Of a stretch of DNA of 64,000 nt, positions 24,192 through 32,726 are shown piece by piece. Numbering within the stretch: position 1 is the first letter of the stretch; every line of letters starts with the position of its first letter. The notes beneath the pieces are model-generated. The model was not told the DNA's origin and ran no database searches. It was given only the letters and a program-made list of their open reading frames with translations. The position numbers were made by a program, and so were the translations under genes. The stretch comes from an uncultured Clostridia bacterium (lineage in GTDB: Bacteria > Bacillota > Clostridia > Lachnospirales > Lachnospiraceae). The stretch lies in assembly GCA_947303805.1 (NCBI GenBank), contig CAMYZE010000003.1, positions 124,001-188,000 on the forward strand, written 5' to 3'.

Positions 24192-25286
24192 TTACTCCTT
24201 GCTAATGTATTCATCATACAAGTGATTTATTATACCAGTTATTACTGGTGGACTTACAGCATTACCTGATTGTTTATACATTTGCCCCTCAGTCATACCT
24301 ATTTTCTTTATATTATTTACAAATGATTTAGAAAATCCCTGAACATAAAAATTTTCTTCAGGCGTAATTTTTCGTATTCTAAACAAATTGTTATTTTTTA
24401 TATATATTTTTGTAGAATCTGTTCTCGCCAACACAGTTGGAGATATTCCTTTAACAGAATATACTCTTCTTTGCCTATCTAAATCATTGTGAACGGATCT
24501 TGGCAAATCAAATAATTTTACAATTTCATGCTTTTTACTTGTAATATCATCATACTTATTTTCATTTAAATAGTTTACAACTTTATCTGCATTAAAATAA
24601 TACTTTTCTTTTACTTCATCATCAATAACATCAACCAAGGAAAGCATTTTGTTATTAAAACTTACATAATTAAAAAAATTAAATGAATTAAACTCTTTTG
24701 TATTGTATGCTCTTTTTAACTTTGAGACATTGGAAGAGTGCGAATCTTCTTGATAAAGTTCCTTATTGCCATTTTTGATACCTATAATGTAGGTTCGATT
24801 TCTACTTTGTGGAACACCTGAATCTTTAGAATCTATTATTGAAAAATCGATAAAATAGTCTAATCTATTTAAGCTATCAAGTATAACTCTAATTGTATTG
24901 CCATTATCATGAGATATCAAGTTTTTAACATTTTCTAATAAAAAATACTTAGGTTTTTTTACTTTTAGTATCCTAACAATATCAAAAAACAATGTACCAC
25001 GCACATCGTTAAAACCTTTCATACTTCCAGCAATACTAAAAGATTGGCAGGGGAAACCACCAACTAACAAATCATGTTCTGGGACTATGTTTTCATCAAC
25101 TTTTGTAATGTCCCCATGCATTGTAGATGAGTCAAAGTTAGCAGCAAATGACTTTTTTGCATTTTCATCAATTTCAGATGCAAATACTAAATCATAATCT
25201 AGTTTACTTTTTCGTATTCCTTCTTCAAATCCACCAATTCCAGAGAACAAAGAAACTACTTTAATTTTTTTATCCTTTTTACTCAC
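24192..25286 (-). CDS. DNA cytosine-C5 methyltransferase, M2
   Basis: A 364-residue m5C methyltransferase: motif I VVSLFSGIGGFEEGI, motif IV GGFPCQSFSIAG, motif VI LENVKNL, motif VIII VPQSRNRTYIIG, motif IX region SPTVLARTDSTKIY, motif X QSGNAVSPP. It is clearly different from M1, with a longer target-recognition region (about residues 165-270). Two m5C enzymes in one system occur where the site is asymmetric or where each strand or two different sites need a separate enzyme (for example ScrFI-like systems). The DNA target cannot be read from sequence alone. Confidence 0.95.
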   Translation of the reverse strand: MSKKDKKIKVVSLFSGIGGFEEGIRKSKLDYDLVFASEIDENAKKSFAANFDSSTMHGDITKVDENIVPEHDLLVGGFPCQSFSIAGSMKGFNDVRGTLFFDIVRILKVKKPKYFLLENVKNLISHDNGNTIRVILDSLNRLDYFIDFSIIDSKDSGVPQSRNRTYIIGIKNGNKELYQEDSHSSNVSKLKRAYNTKEFNSFNFFNYVSFNNKMLSLVDVIDDEVKEKYYFNADKVVNYLNENKYDDITSKKHEIVKLFDLPRSVHNDLDRQRRVYSVKGISPTVLARTDSTKIYIKNNNLFRIRKITPEENFYVQGFSKSFVNNIKKIGMTEGQMYKQSGNAVSPPVITGIINHLYDEYISKE

Positions 25287-25288
25287 TT

Positions 25289-25933
25289 TTACCCTTCAAT
25301 AATTGATAAATTCTTAAGCATAATCATAAACTTTTTGATTTCGCTATTCATTTCCTTAATCAATATATCTTTATTTTTATTAGTAATTTCAACTTTTATT
25401 GGCTTTACTATCCTAACATAGTATACTTTACTGCCATCAATATGTTGTGATGCTGATAAATAATCATTATATTCACCTATTTTGTTTCCAATTTTGTCAC
25501 ACGGTTCATATAAATATTCATCTTTAAAATCAAACTCCTTTAAATAATTATTATAAATATTATAATAAATTTCTTTACGTAGTTTATTCCTAATTACATC
25601 AAGTGTAATATTGAAATATTCATAATTCTCACCTATTGTTATAGTTATAAAAAATGGTTTTGTAATATCAAATCTCATTTCATACCATAGGTTTTTACGA
25701 ATTTTTGTGCCATTTACATTAGTCCACGACCTGCACACAATACCAATTAAATTTGATTTTTTATTTAGTTCATAAGTAATATAGTTGCCAAGGATTCCTA
25801 GTGTTTTTTTAGCATTAATGCATATCTCTTTTTTAATAGGATCTTTAGCATACACCTTGTTTGCATATTCTTTTGACCATTTTTTTAATAAGTCAAAATC
25901 AATTCCATCTTTGTTTGTATCAATATACCCCAT
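25289..25933 (-). CDS. Hypothetical protein of the restriction-modification operon
   Basis: A 214-residue protein of unknown family. It reads as a mixed alpha/beta domain (YEMRFDITKPFFITITIGENYEYFNITL) with basic segments and no PD-(D/E)XK, HNH or GIY-YIG motif that I can see. It is the first gene of the leftward operon, two bases ahead of M2, and its ATG follows AGAGG. Position alone suggests a specificity, chaperone or control function, or a third restriction component. Confidence 0.65.
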   Translation of the reverse strand: MGYIDTNKDGIDFDLLKKWSKEYANKVYAKDPIKKEICINAKKTLGILGNYITYELNKKSNLIGIVCRSWTNVNGTKIRKNLWYEMRFDITKPFFITITIGENYEYFNITLDVIRNKLRKEIYYNIYNNYLKEFDFKDEYLYEPCDKIGNKIGEYNDYLSASQHIDGSKVYYVRIVKPIKVEITNKNKDILIKEMNSEIKKFMIMLKNLSIIEG

Positions 25934-25962
25934 TGCAACCTCTGTGACTCAAATAGTAAAAT

Positions 25963-26073
25963 TTAAGTATCTGTAGTATATAATTTCTTTTTATGTTTCT
26001 CTTTAAACCTTTTATCCTCAAAAACTACAGGTCTACTGTTGTCTTTATAGACCCTTAGTTCACTACTCTTCAT
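25963..26073 (-). CDS. Small basic protein (36 aa)
   Basis: A 36-residue, Lys-rich peptide (MKSSELRVYK, then VFEDKRFKEKHKKKLY). It starts inside the last codons of the acidic peptide gene 26063-26176, with overlapping stop, and ends just before the promoter region of the restriction-modification operon. It could be a real coupled gene or a chance frame; no ribosome binding site is obvious. Confidence 0.38.
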   Translation of the reverse strand: MKSSELRVYKDNSRPVVFEDKRFKEKHKKKLYTTDT

Positions 26074-26176
26074 CATCTTCAGTTTCTTCTTCGTTTCCTT
26101 GCACTTCTTCATCTTCTTCTAACCCATATAAATCAGGATTTAATAACATATCGTTCATATAATCATCATCAAACAT
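26063..26176 (-). CDS. Small acidic protein (37 aa)
   Basis: A 37-residue peptide starting MFDDDYMNDMLLNPDLYG, ending in a run of Glu/Asp. The ATG lies two bases after the stop of the lipoprotein gene 26179-26835, so translation could be coupled. Acidic small proteins of this kind can mimic DNA or bind basic partners, but nothing specific can be said. Confidence 0.42.
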   Translation of the reverse strand: MFDDDYMNDMLLNPDLYGLEEDEEVQGNEEETEDDEE

Positions 26177-26178
26177 CT

Positions 26179-26835
26179 CTAATCCGCCTTATAAACATCA
26201 AATTCCACAAACTCATCACATAGTGGATTATTCATCAAATCTCCAACTTTATCTAAATCACCATCATACGACTCAATTACTTTAATGTTAGTTCTAAAAT
26301 GCACTTTATTATCATTGTCAAAGTAATCATCATATCCATTTATACCAAGTTTTGTATTGTTTCCAAGAGTAACATAAAATGTAGAATCAGTCTCTTGATT
26401 TGGATCTAATGCTCTTGGGAACACATCAGTATGCTCATTATGGATTTCTTCACTACTCTTATGAGTGGTTATATATGTTGGTAATACAATTAATGTTATC
26501 TTCTTATTTGTCTTATTTTTAATAACACAATTCATAGCATTATGTGCAGACATTTTAGTTGTAAGAGTTATCTTAACTACATCATTATCAATAATGACTT
26601 TATCATATTTATCGTGCAGAGCTTTATTCTCAGCCTCTTTCGCAGCCTTTGACTCTTCTCTTGCCTTATTTGCAGCCTCTCTTGATTCTTTTGCAGCCGA
26701 CATTGACTCATCTCTTTCCTTTTTAGCAGCCTCACGAGATTCTCTTCTTGCCAGCACTTCAGGGCTTACTTGTTTTTCGCCACAGCCACCAAGTAAAATG
26801 GCTATTAACATAAATAATAATAATAGTTTTTTCAT
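26179..26835 (-). CDS. Lipoprotein with coiled-coil and soluble domain
   Basis: A 218-residue secreted lipoprotein. The signal peptide (MKKLLLLFMLIAILLGGCG) ends in the lipobox LGGC, so it should be anchored to the outer face of the membrane. Residues 25-70 form an Ala/Arg/Glu coiled coil (ESREAAKKERDESMSAAKESREAANK), then comes a beta-rich domain (IDNDVVKITLTTKM...ITLIVLPTYITTH) of Ig-like type. Function unknown. It is at the downstream end of a group with NYN and small membrane genes. Confidence 0.8.
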   Translation of the reverse strand: MKKLLLLFMLIAILLGGCGEKQVSPEVLARRESREAAKKERDESMSAAKESREAANKAREESKAAKEAENKALHDKYDKVIIDNDVVKITLTTKMSAHNAMNCVIKNKTNKKITLIVLPTYITTHKSSEEIHNEHTDVFPRALDPNQETDSTFYVTLGNNTKLGINGYDDYFDNDNKVHFRTNIKVIESYDGDLDKVGDLMNNPLCDEFVEFDVYKAD

Positions 26836-26857
26836 TTCGACTCCTTAAAATATATCC

Positions 26858-28237
26858 TTAACTCTTAATCTCTAAAGTCATCACTTTATCTTCGTTTATA
26901 TTTATCTTAATGTTTCGCAAGTATCTCTCAAACAAGTATTTCTTCTCGCTATCATTTAACTCGGCTTTCAGGTTCCATAATTGTTTGTCGAGTAATTCTT
27001 CTAAGTCAATGGTGCATTTCTCTTTTAGTTCTTTTCGTATGTTATCAAGCAATATTTCCTCAATTATCCAGCCACTATCCTTGCTATAGAAATCATCAAT
27101 GAAACAATATGGTATACCTTTAGTTATAAGTCCTTCTTTAAAATCTGGTCCGCATTTTATGTGTTCTACAAAGAATAAGAAGTCGCAATCAGTAAATCTT
27201 CTAACAAGTGGCCAATAGTCAGAATCACTTGCTGCCATAATGAATGCATCTACATTTTCTTTATAGTGAAGTTCCGAGCATTCCATTATTACTTCTTCAT
27301 CAACTATAGATTTATTGTCATTAATTCTCTCAATTTCAAGATACTTAATTGGTATAGAAATATACTGTTCAAGTTTATTCCAAGTTTCTGATGTATGCGG
27401 ATCATCTATTAATACAATTCTAGTAATTTTCTCTCTATACTCTTCTTCAAGACCATTAAGTGTTGCTAGTAATCTATAAGGATTAGAGTTTTCGCAATCA
27501 ACTACAAGGTGGATGTTGTCATTTCTCTTTAAGAAACTATAAATAATCTCTTTTGTATCTTTTCCAGCATCTCTTACTTTGTTATATTCTAAAAACTCAT
27601 CATTATTCCACTTGTAAAGCAAATAGCAAAATCTCGAATCACTCCATAGGACATTACCTTCATCTTGAGGTATCCAGTTAATGTAAGTGCTATAAGGGTA
27701 ATATGCCATATTGTTATAAAACAATTCGGCAGCCTTCTCAAGTCCTGCTTTAGTATCTCCATCAGGCATAAGTATCATATTAACTAAGTATTCCCACTTA
27801 ACAATATGGTTCAGATTAGAGCAATTATTTATTCTATTCTTTAACTCGCTATTGAGTTTAATTAAAAAGTTATTTGAATTCTTGTTTTCTTGGTCACTAA
27901 ATCTTATACCTTTAGATTCAAGATATGATATTTCATTAGTTGGAAGAATGTCGTGCATTGCATAAATACTTCTTCCCTCTTGAATTATCGCATTAGTTAC
28001 TTTCTTATAGTTCCTCTCTATAGAGTTTCTTAACAAGCACAGTGCCCTTACAATCTTTGCTGCATCGTTCTTCTCAAGTTCTTCATAAATCTCTATCTTT
28101 GGTGGTTCTTTTTCAGATTCAAAGTGCCTTTTTTCAACTCCAATAAGGTATGCAACTAATGATACCAATTCATACTTCGACTCTTTATCAAGTCCCTGTT
28201 CATATTGATTTATGTTTTCTAATTGAGCACTATCCAT
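26858..28237 (-). CDS. NYN-domain RNase-like protein
   Basis: A 459-residue protein. Residues 1-230 are helical and unassigned; residues about 240-400 form an NYN/PIN-like domain: IHLVVDCENSNPYRLL, ITRIVLIDDPHTS, then FIMAASDSDYWPLVRRF, with the Asp residues of DCEN and SDSD as the likely metal site. NYN proteins of the DUF88/LabA kind are RNases in defence and toxin settings. The start overlaps the stop of the small membrane gene 28230-28355 by eight bases, so they are translationally coupled. Confidence 0.83.
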   Translation of the reverse strand: MDSAQLENINQYEQGLDKESKYELVSLVAYLIGVEKRHFESEKEPPKIEIYEELEKNDAAKIVRALCLLRNSIERNYKKVTNAIIQEGRSIYAMHDILPTNEISYLESKGIRFSDQENKNSNNFLIKLNSELKNRINNCSNLNHIVKWEYLVNMILMPDGDTKAGLEKAAELFYNNMAYYPYSTYINWIPQDEGNVLWSDSRFCYLLYKWNNDEFLEYNKVRDAGKDTKEIIYSFLKRNDNIHLVVDCENSNPYRLLATLNGLEEEYREKITRIVLIDDPHTSETWNKLEQYISIPIKYLEIERINDNKSIVDEEVIMECSELHYKENVDAFIMAASDSDYWPLVRRFTDCDFLFFVEHIKCGPDFKEGLITKGIPYCFIDDFYSKDSGWIIEEILLDNIRKELKEKCTIDLEELLDKQLWNLKAELNDSEKKYLFERYLRNIKININEDKVMTLEIKS

Positions 28238-28355
28238 ATAACCTACTAACTACATAAACTACTAAAATGATAAGCAATATCACCACAACAGCAGTTGCTG
28301 ATAATATTACAAGCCCCATCGGAGTAAACTCATTTAATAATTTGTTTCTTCTCAT
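28230..28355 (-). CDS. Small single-pass membrane protein (41 aa)
   Basis: A 41-residue protein with one strong transmembrane segment (VILSATAVVVILLIILVVYVV) after a short basic N-terminus (MRRNKLLNEF), so the N-terminus should stay inside. The stop overlaps the start of the NYN gene by eight bases (ATGGATAG), so both are translated together; it could tether the nuclease at the membrane or act as its antagonist. Confidence 0.62.
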   Translation of the reverse strand: MRRNKLLNEFTPMGLVILSATAVVVILLIILVVYVVSRLYG

Positions 28356-28395
28356 ACCTTAATTCTACTAAAACGGATGTCCAAAAAATGTCGCA

Positions 28396-28650
28396 CTAAA
28401 ATAGACCAAATAACTTCTTTTTCTCGTATGGTTCTATCTTACCATCAATATATTTGTATCCAGTCTTGTCTATTGCATCTTTAATCATTGATAAATCAAC
28501 TTCATTGTCGATAATAAAACTAGCCTCTTTTTTTGTATGTGATGCTTTCACTTCTTTCGCATTACTATAAATTTTTCTAATTGCATCTGTGATATGCGAC
28601 TCGCACATAGGACAAGCCATACCTTCAATTTTAAGTGTTACTTTATTCAT
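28396..28650 (-). CDS. Heavy-metal-associated (HMA) domain protein
   Basis: An 84-residue protein with the ferredoxin-like HMA fold: VTLKIEGMACPMCESHITDAI (metal motif GMxCxxC), then EASFIIDNEVDLSMIKDAIDKTGYK. It resembles CopZ-type copper chaperones, but no copper ATPase or regulator is next to it. The tail YEKKKLFGLF is extended. It is flanked by direct copies of AAAAATGTCGCAC (28384-28396 and 28701-28713). Confidence 0.85.
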   Translation of the reverse strand: MNKVTLKIEGMACPMCESHITDAIRKIYSNAKEVKASHTKKEASFIIDNEVDLSMIKDAIDKTGYKYIDGKIEPYEKKKLFGLF

Positions 28651-28828
28651 ATTCTAATTTTCCTTCCAATCGAGATTTAAAACCCTAATGCCTACCATCA
28701 AAAATGTCGCACAATAACAACTTCTCGCCATTTCTATAGATATCCAGTGCGAGCCGTTTTATGGCTTATATTATACCATTTTTGGCGATTTTTATAAACT
28801 ATAAATTTAAATAAATTTTACTTTTTTA

Positions 28829-28856
28829 CAAAAAAAAAGAGCCACCTGTGTGGCTC
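28829..28856 (-). terminator. Terminator of the membrane zinc-ribbon gene
   Basis: GAGCCAC and GTGGCTC form a 7-bp stem with a CTGT loop; on the minus strand it is followed by TTTTTTTTTGT. It lies 70 bases past the stop of the gene 28927-29526. Confidence 0.75.
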
Positions 28857-28926
28857 ATAGTATAGATTATTGGCTTTCCACAAAGAGACTTCATGCTGAT
28901 AATAATTCAATTGCAAATTTTCAATA

Positions 28927-29526
28927 CTAATTGGTAAAAATGTGTAAAAATGTCAAGATATCTAAATTTAAAATAAATTTTATCTCGCAAAAAAGTATTA
29001 TAACATATATAAATTTAATAATAATATTTATAAACCCTATATTCTTAATATGAAATAGTGATTTGAAAAAGCTTATAGTTTCTTGCACAGGTCTAATTAC
29101 ATCAACGATAATATACCAAAATGGCTCCGATACTCTATGCCATAATGAATTTAAACATTTTACAATTTTAATTTCAAATATCATTGATAGCACACATAAT
29201 ATTACATAAAACAATATAGATTCATGTAAGTTTAATTTCAATACATTACTTGTCTTAATAACATCATATTTAAATAATAGATTATTTATAATGAAATACA
29301 AAACAATTGATCTACTAATAGCAAGAATATATCCTAATATTTTTGTAGATATTGGGATTTCAGCATCTTTAAATGATATATTTGATAAAGAAATACTTGT
29401 TTTATAGCCACACTCTGTGCATTTCCACAAGTAATGACTATCACTAAAATTATTTTGTGCATTTAATAATGCTCCACAATTGTCACAGTACCAATCTATT
29501 CCGGGGAATCTATCTTTTTTATTCAT
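28927..29526 (-). CDS. Zinc-ribbon membrane protein
   Basis: A 199-residue protein. The N-terminus has a zinc ribbon (WYCDNCGALLNAQ, then WKCTECGYKTSISLSNI), followed by three to four hydrophobic segments (about residues 65-85, 98-118, 165-195) that should span the membrane. Proteins of this layout are common in clostridial mobile elements with no known function. The stop is just upstream of the terminator hairpin. Confidence 0.7.
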   Translation of the reverse strand: MNKKDRFPGIDWYCDNCGALLNAQNNFSDSHYLWKCTECGYKTSISLSNISFKDAEIPISTKILGYILAISRSIVLYFIINNLLFKYDVIKTSNVLKLNLHESILFYVILCVLSMIFEIKIVKCLNSLWHRVSEPFWYIIVDVIRPVQETISFFKSLFHIKNIGFINIIIKFIYVIILFCEIKFILNLDILTFLHIFTN

Positions 29527-29647
29527 AATAAATAATCAACCTCCAAAATATAATTGTCATTAATTAAATAATCAGAGTAAAATTATAACAAAAGTTAAAT
29601 TTATATTAAATCTTTATCACTTTAAATCTATAGCAAAAATGTGTTTA

Positions 29648-30328
29648 TTATTTAAAATATATCGTACTTTTTTTATCATATGAGCTTTTTACACTATCTC
29701 CATAAATAACCTCAATTTGAATAGTCTCTGGTTTTTGTGATGGTTGGTATCTAAAAATCACTACTTCTTCTCTTGCTTTTTTCTTTTTGTTTGCAATCAA
29801 TTTTTTTGAAAAAACAATACTTTCTTTATCCTCAGAAACAATATCGGCATTACCATCAGACAAAGTAACTTTTGTATTTTTAAATCCTGTAATTTTATAT
29901 GTGACACTAATTTCTTCAGAGTCGCCAAAAAACTTGTCGTAAAGTGCAGTGCTCCCAACCCTTACATAGCAAGGCTTGTTTGATGGGAATTCTTTTCTTT
30001 GATTTCCATAAGCCCAGTTATCTTCTTCGCCAGCTGAGTAAGATATCGTGGTCTCAGCAGCAAGATATTTTTTGTCTTTATTTTTTTCTTCTTCTTTTTG
30101 TTTTTTCTCTTCTTCCTTCTTCTTTTTCTTTTCTTCCGCTTCTTCTTGTTTTTTTCTTTCTTTCTCTGCTTTTTCTTCTTCCTTTTTCTTTTTTTCTTCA
30201 TCTACACTTTCAGTTACTACTTTATCTTTATCACCAAAAAATGGTAATTTAAAAGCCATAGCTTGTGTAGACAGTAACAAAACAAAAAGTGAATTTATTA
30301 TTGCGATTTTAATAACTTTTTTCATCAT
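29648..30328 (-). CDS. Secreted protein with Lys/Glu-rich linker
   Basis: A 226-residue protein. A signal peptide (IAIINSLFVLLLSTQAMA) is followed by a long Lys/Glu-rich stretch (residues about 40-95) that should be a single charged helix, then a beta-rich domain (YVRVGSTALYDKFFG...EISVTYKITGF). It is exported; the C-terminal domain may bind a surface ligand. It lies downstream of the toxin gene by ten bases and could be its secreted partner. Function unknown. Confidence 0.72.
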   Translation of the reverse strand: MMKKVIKIAIINSLFVLLLSTQAMAFKLPFFGDKDKVVTESVDEEKKKKEEEKAEKERKKQEEAEEKKKKKEEEKKQKEEEKNKDKKYLAAETTISYSAGEEDNWAYGNQRKEFPSNKPCYVRVGSTALYDKFFGDSEEISVTYKITGFKNTKVTLSDGNADIVSEDKESIVFSKKLIANKKKKAREEVVIFRYQPSQKPETIQIEVIYGDSVKSSYDKKSTIYFK

Positions 30329-30337
30329 ATTCTCTCC

Positions 30338-31669
30338 TTAATTTATAATATTACTAATTATTGATTTCGCATCATTTATACTATAGGTATACTTAAAACT
30401 TTGTGGTCTAAATGAATTACCAACATATTTTAAATCGATTGAACCTTTAACTTTTCCGCCACTCTCTAATGTCTTTTGCCAAATATCTTCAATCGCTTTT
30501 ATCGTTTGCTGATTAACTTTTTTATCCATTGCAACTATATTAGCTAAACTTGGGTCTCCATCAAACAAATCAGCAATTAAATGTCCTCTATCATCTGTAA
30601 TTTTTTGAAAACCTTTGCCTATGTCATCAAGTTTGTCAGCAATATCTAATCGTGGTCTATTGCGAGGGACTTTTAATTTCAAATTTTTAAATACAACTTT
30701 CTTAATTCTACCTTTACTATCTGTAAAATACTCATAACCTTTTAACTTATATTTAAAATTAGGAATTAAATTGTTAGCAGTTCTATACACTTGTGCTGCA
30801 TCATCAGTGTATGCCATTAGTTTTAAAATATCTGATGATAAATTTATTTTTGAATTCGCAGCAAGTTGGATGTTCTTTGCTATTTCCTTGCCTTTTAAAT
30901 CAAATACATTTTTTACTATGTGTTTTTTATTATCAACAAGGTACCACATTTTATCATCATAAAATGCTTGACCTATTTTTTTTCCTGCTTTGTTAAGTAC
31001 AGTACCATCAAGTTTTATAGTGGCAGTATCACCAACTGCTAATTTAAATACTTTTAATCGCTTTAAATTTTCGGCTGCAGTTCCTAAAACGGAATAAATA
31101 GCTCCCCACATATATCCTGAAGCAAAGCCTTCTATCGCATATTTTGTGCATGCCTGTTTGCTCATTTTACCCGATGAAACAGCCTTAAATGAAGTATTTA
31201 GAACTGCTCCAATAGCTCCACCGACAATCGCATCTTTTGCGACTTTAGTTGGAGATGCAAATAGAAAATATGAAGAAGCACCTTTCGTTACATAATTAAC
31301 TACTCCGACTACTACAATAATTGAAGTTCCAACTGCAAATTGTGTTACTACTTTTTTCCATTCAATTTTATTTTCATCAAAACTATCAGGTAGCTGCTTT
31401 CTTAAATCTTCAATTGAATTATCTGAAATAGTTAATTCAATAATATTTGCATTAACTATAATATCTTCTTTGAATTTAAACTCATAAGTGTTATCTTGCT
31501 TAACTAAATTCTGTGTTACAAATTTTTGTGTTATTTTCTCTTCTTCAATTCGTTCTTCGTATACCTTACTTTCATTGATTGTAAAAAAATCAGTAGCAAT
31601 AACCTTATCACAAATTGAGATTAAAAGCAAAGAAACAAATAAAAATGTTGCAATAAATCTTTTTATCAT
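30338..31669 (-). CDS. Secreted DNA/RNA non-specific endonuclease toxin
   Basis: A 443-residue protein. An N-terminal signal peptide (FIATFLFVSLLLISICDKVIA) is followed by about 300 unassigned residues with a hydrophobic Gly/Ala-rich span (GTSIIVVVGVVNYV and following). The C-terminal 110 residues carry the DNA/RNA non-specific endonuclease motif DDRGHLIADLFDGDP, then NIVAMDKKVNQQTIKAIE, as in Endonuclea_NS_2 toxins, with His of DRGH as general base. It reads as a polymorphic toxin. The preceding gene 31666-32049 overlaps its start and is the candidate immunity gene. Confidence 0.82.
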   Translation of the reverse strand: MIKRFIATFLFVSLLLISICDKVIATDFFTINESKVYEERIEEEKITQKFVTQNLVKQDNTYEFKFKEDIIVNANIIELTISDNSIEDLRKQLPDSFDENKIEWKKVVTQFAVGTSIIVVVGVVNYVTKGASSYFLFASPTKVAKDAIVGGAIGAVLNTSFKAVSSGKMSKQACTKYAIEGFASGYMWGAIYSVLGTAAENLKRLKVFKLAVGDTATIKLDGTVLNKAGKKIGQAFYDDKMWYLVDNKKHIVKNVFDLKGKEIAKNIQLAANSKINLSSDILKLMAYTDDAAQVYRTANNLIPNFKYKLKGYEYFTDSKGRIKKVVFKNLKLKVPRNRPRLDIADKLDDIGKGFQKITDDRGHLIADLFDGDPSLANIVAMDKKVNQQTIKAIEDIWQKTLESGGKVKGSIDLKYVGNSFRPQSFKYTYSINDAKSIISNIIN

Positions 31670-32049
31670 TTTTTTGCCTCTATTACTAAGTCTACATATG
31701 TATTGCCCTTAACAGTCTTTTTTTTGTTATACACATGCTTCCCAACAATAGTTCTTAGTTTTTTTATATTCCTTAAGTCTGAGCTTGAAAATTCCAAGTA
31801 GCATATTTTACTTTTTTTCTTATTTAATTTTTTATAAAAATCTGATACAACAACTTGAAATTTATCTAAAATATCTTCTAATGGATATTGCGAAATATTA
31901 TCTGCGAATTCCCCTTCTTCATATTCTGGTTCTTGCTCAAAAGATAATGTCATAAAGTAATTACCATTCTTTTCATAAATACCATTACCGCAAGTATTAT
32001 ACATATCTTTATTATACTTATCAATATTTTCAACCTTAATATTTTTCAT
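31666..32049 (-). CDS. Candidate immunity protein for the endonuclease toxin
   Basis: A 127-residue acidic soluble protein (EQEPEYEEGEFADNISQYPLEDILDKF, then YVDLVIEAKK). I do not recognise its family. The stop overlaps the toxin start (ATGA), and an immunity gene next to and co-translated with a nuclease toxin is the usual polymorphic-toxin arrangement, though here the immunity gene comes first. It lacks a signal peptide, as expected for a cytoplasmic antidote. Confidence 0.6.
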   Translation of the reverse strand: MKNIKVENIDKYNKDMYNTCGNGIYEKNGNYFMTLSFEQEPEYEEGEFADNISQYPLEDILDKFQVVVSDFYKKLNKKKSKICYLEFSSSDLRNIKKLRTIVGKHVYNKKKTVKGNTYVDLVIEAKK

Positions 32050-32088
32050 ATAAACTATACCTCAAGAGTTTTAACATAAAATCATGTT

Positions 32089-32304
32089 CTAAAAAACTAT
32101 TTGAACACATTTAATAATTAGCCACAAAAGCAACCCTTCAACTACAAAACAAAATAATCCAATAACTGGTAATAATAACAACACACCAATAATCTGAAAT
32201 ATCACTAGAAATAAAGAAAAAGTAAATCCAAGAATTGCAGGCACAATTTTAAGTGTTAACCATACAATGAAAATCAACATAAAAATTGAAAATAAAGTAC
32301 CCAT
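32089..32304 (-). CDS. Small hydrophobic membrane protein
   Basis: A 71-residue protein with two predicted membrane spans (residues about 4-33 and 36-65), almost no charge. The ATG follows AGGAGGTAA. It sits between the HTH gene and the immunity gene. It could be a membrane partner or holin-like element; nothing specific is recognisable. Confidence 0.65.
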   Translation of the reverse strand: MGTLFSIFMLIFIVWLTLKIVPAILGFTFSLFLVIFQIIGVLLLLPVIGLFCFVVEGLLLWLIIKCVQIVF

Positions 32305-32375
32305 AACATTACCTCCTACATCCTAATTTATTCACTAAATCATACTATTTTACATGTCCAAAATTTGCCACACCT

Positions 32376-32570
32376 CTATTTAAATTCAGCAATAGCTTTT
32401 AAGTCACAATTTAATATTTCACATAATGTATTTAAAGTGTTTGTAGTTATGTTCTCGTTCTTTCTAATTCTATCCAATTGACCTGTTGAAACACCATATT
32501 TATGTATAAGGTCATATTGGGATATGCCTTTCCTTTTCATTGTTTTAAATAGTTTATCAAAAACAATCAT
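32376..32570 (-). CDS. Small XRE/Cro-type HTH regulator, copy 1
   Basis: A 64-residue single-domain repressor (MIVFDKLFKTMKRKGISQYDLIHKYGVSTGQLDRIRKNENI). It is about 70% identical to the gene 43882-44076. I start at 32570 because GAGG lies eight bases upstream; the TTG four codons earlier is unlikely. It is the first gene of the leftward unit leading into the toxin genes, and lies behind the palindromic operators at 32667-32726, which it probably binds. Confidence 0.85.
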   Translation of the reverse strand: MIVFDKLFKTMKRKGISQYDLIHKYGVSTGQLDRIRKNENITTNTLNTLCEILNCDLKAIAEFK

Positions 32571-32666
32571 ATTAGACCTCAAATACCAAATTAACTAATC
32601 TTAATAATAAATTATACGATAAAATCAACTTTTTTACCACTATTATATAACAATTTGTATAAAATT

Positions 32667-32726
32667 TTACCACCATAATGGTGGTAATTTTCAAAAAGAT
32701 AATTATTCCCACCTCTACAGTGGTAA
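32667..32726. promoter_or_regulatory. Pair of palindromic operators, copy 1
   Basis: Operator A at 32667-32687 is a perfect palindrome with 10-base arms (TTACCACCAT and its complement) around one central base. Operator B at 32706-32726 is an imperfect copy, TTCCCAC, seven bases, GTGGTAA. Their centres are 39 bases apart. A further half-site TTACCAC starts at 32634. The same two sites with the same spacing occur at 44119-44178. They lie 100-150 bases before the HTH gene start, where a -10-like TATAAT occurs. Confidence 0.85.
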
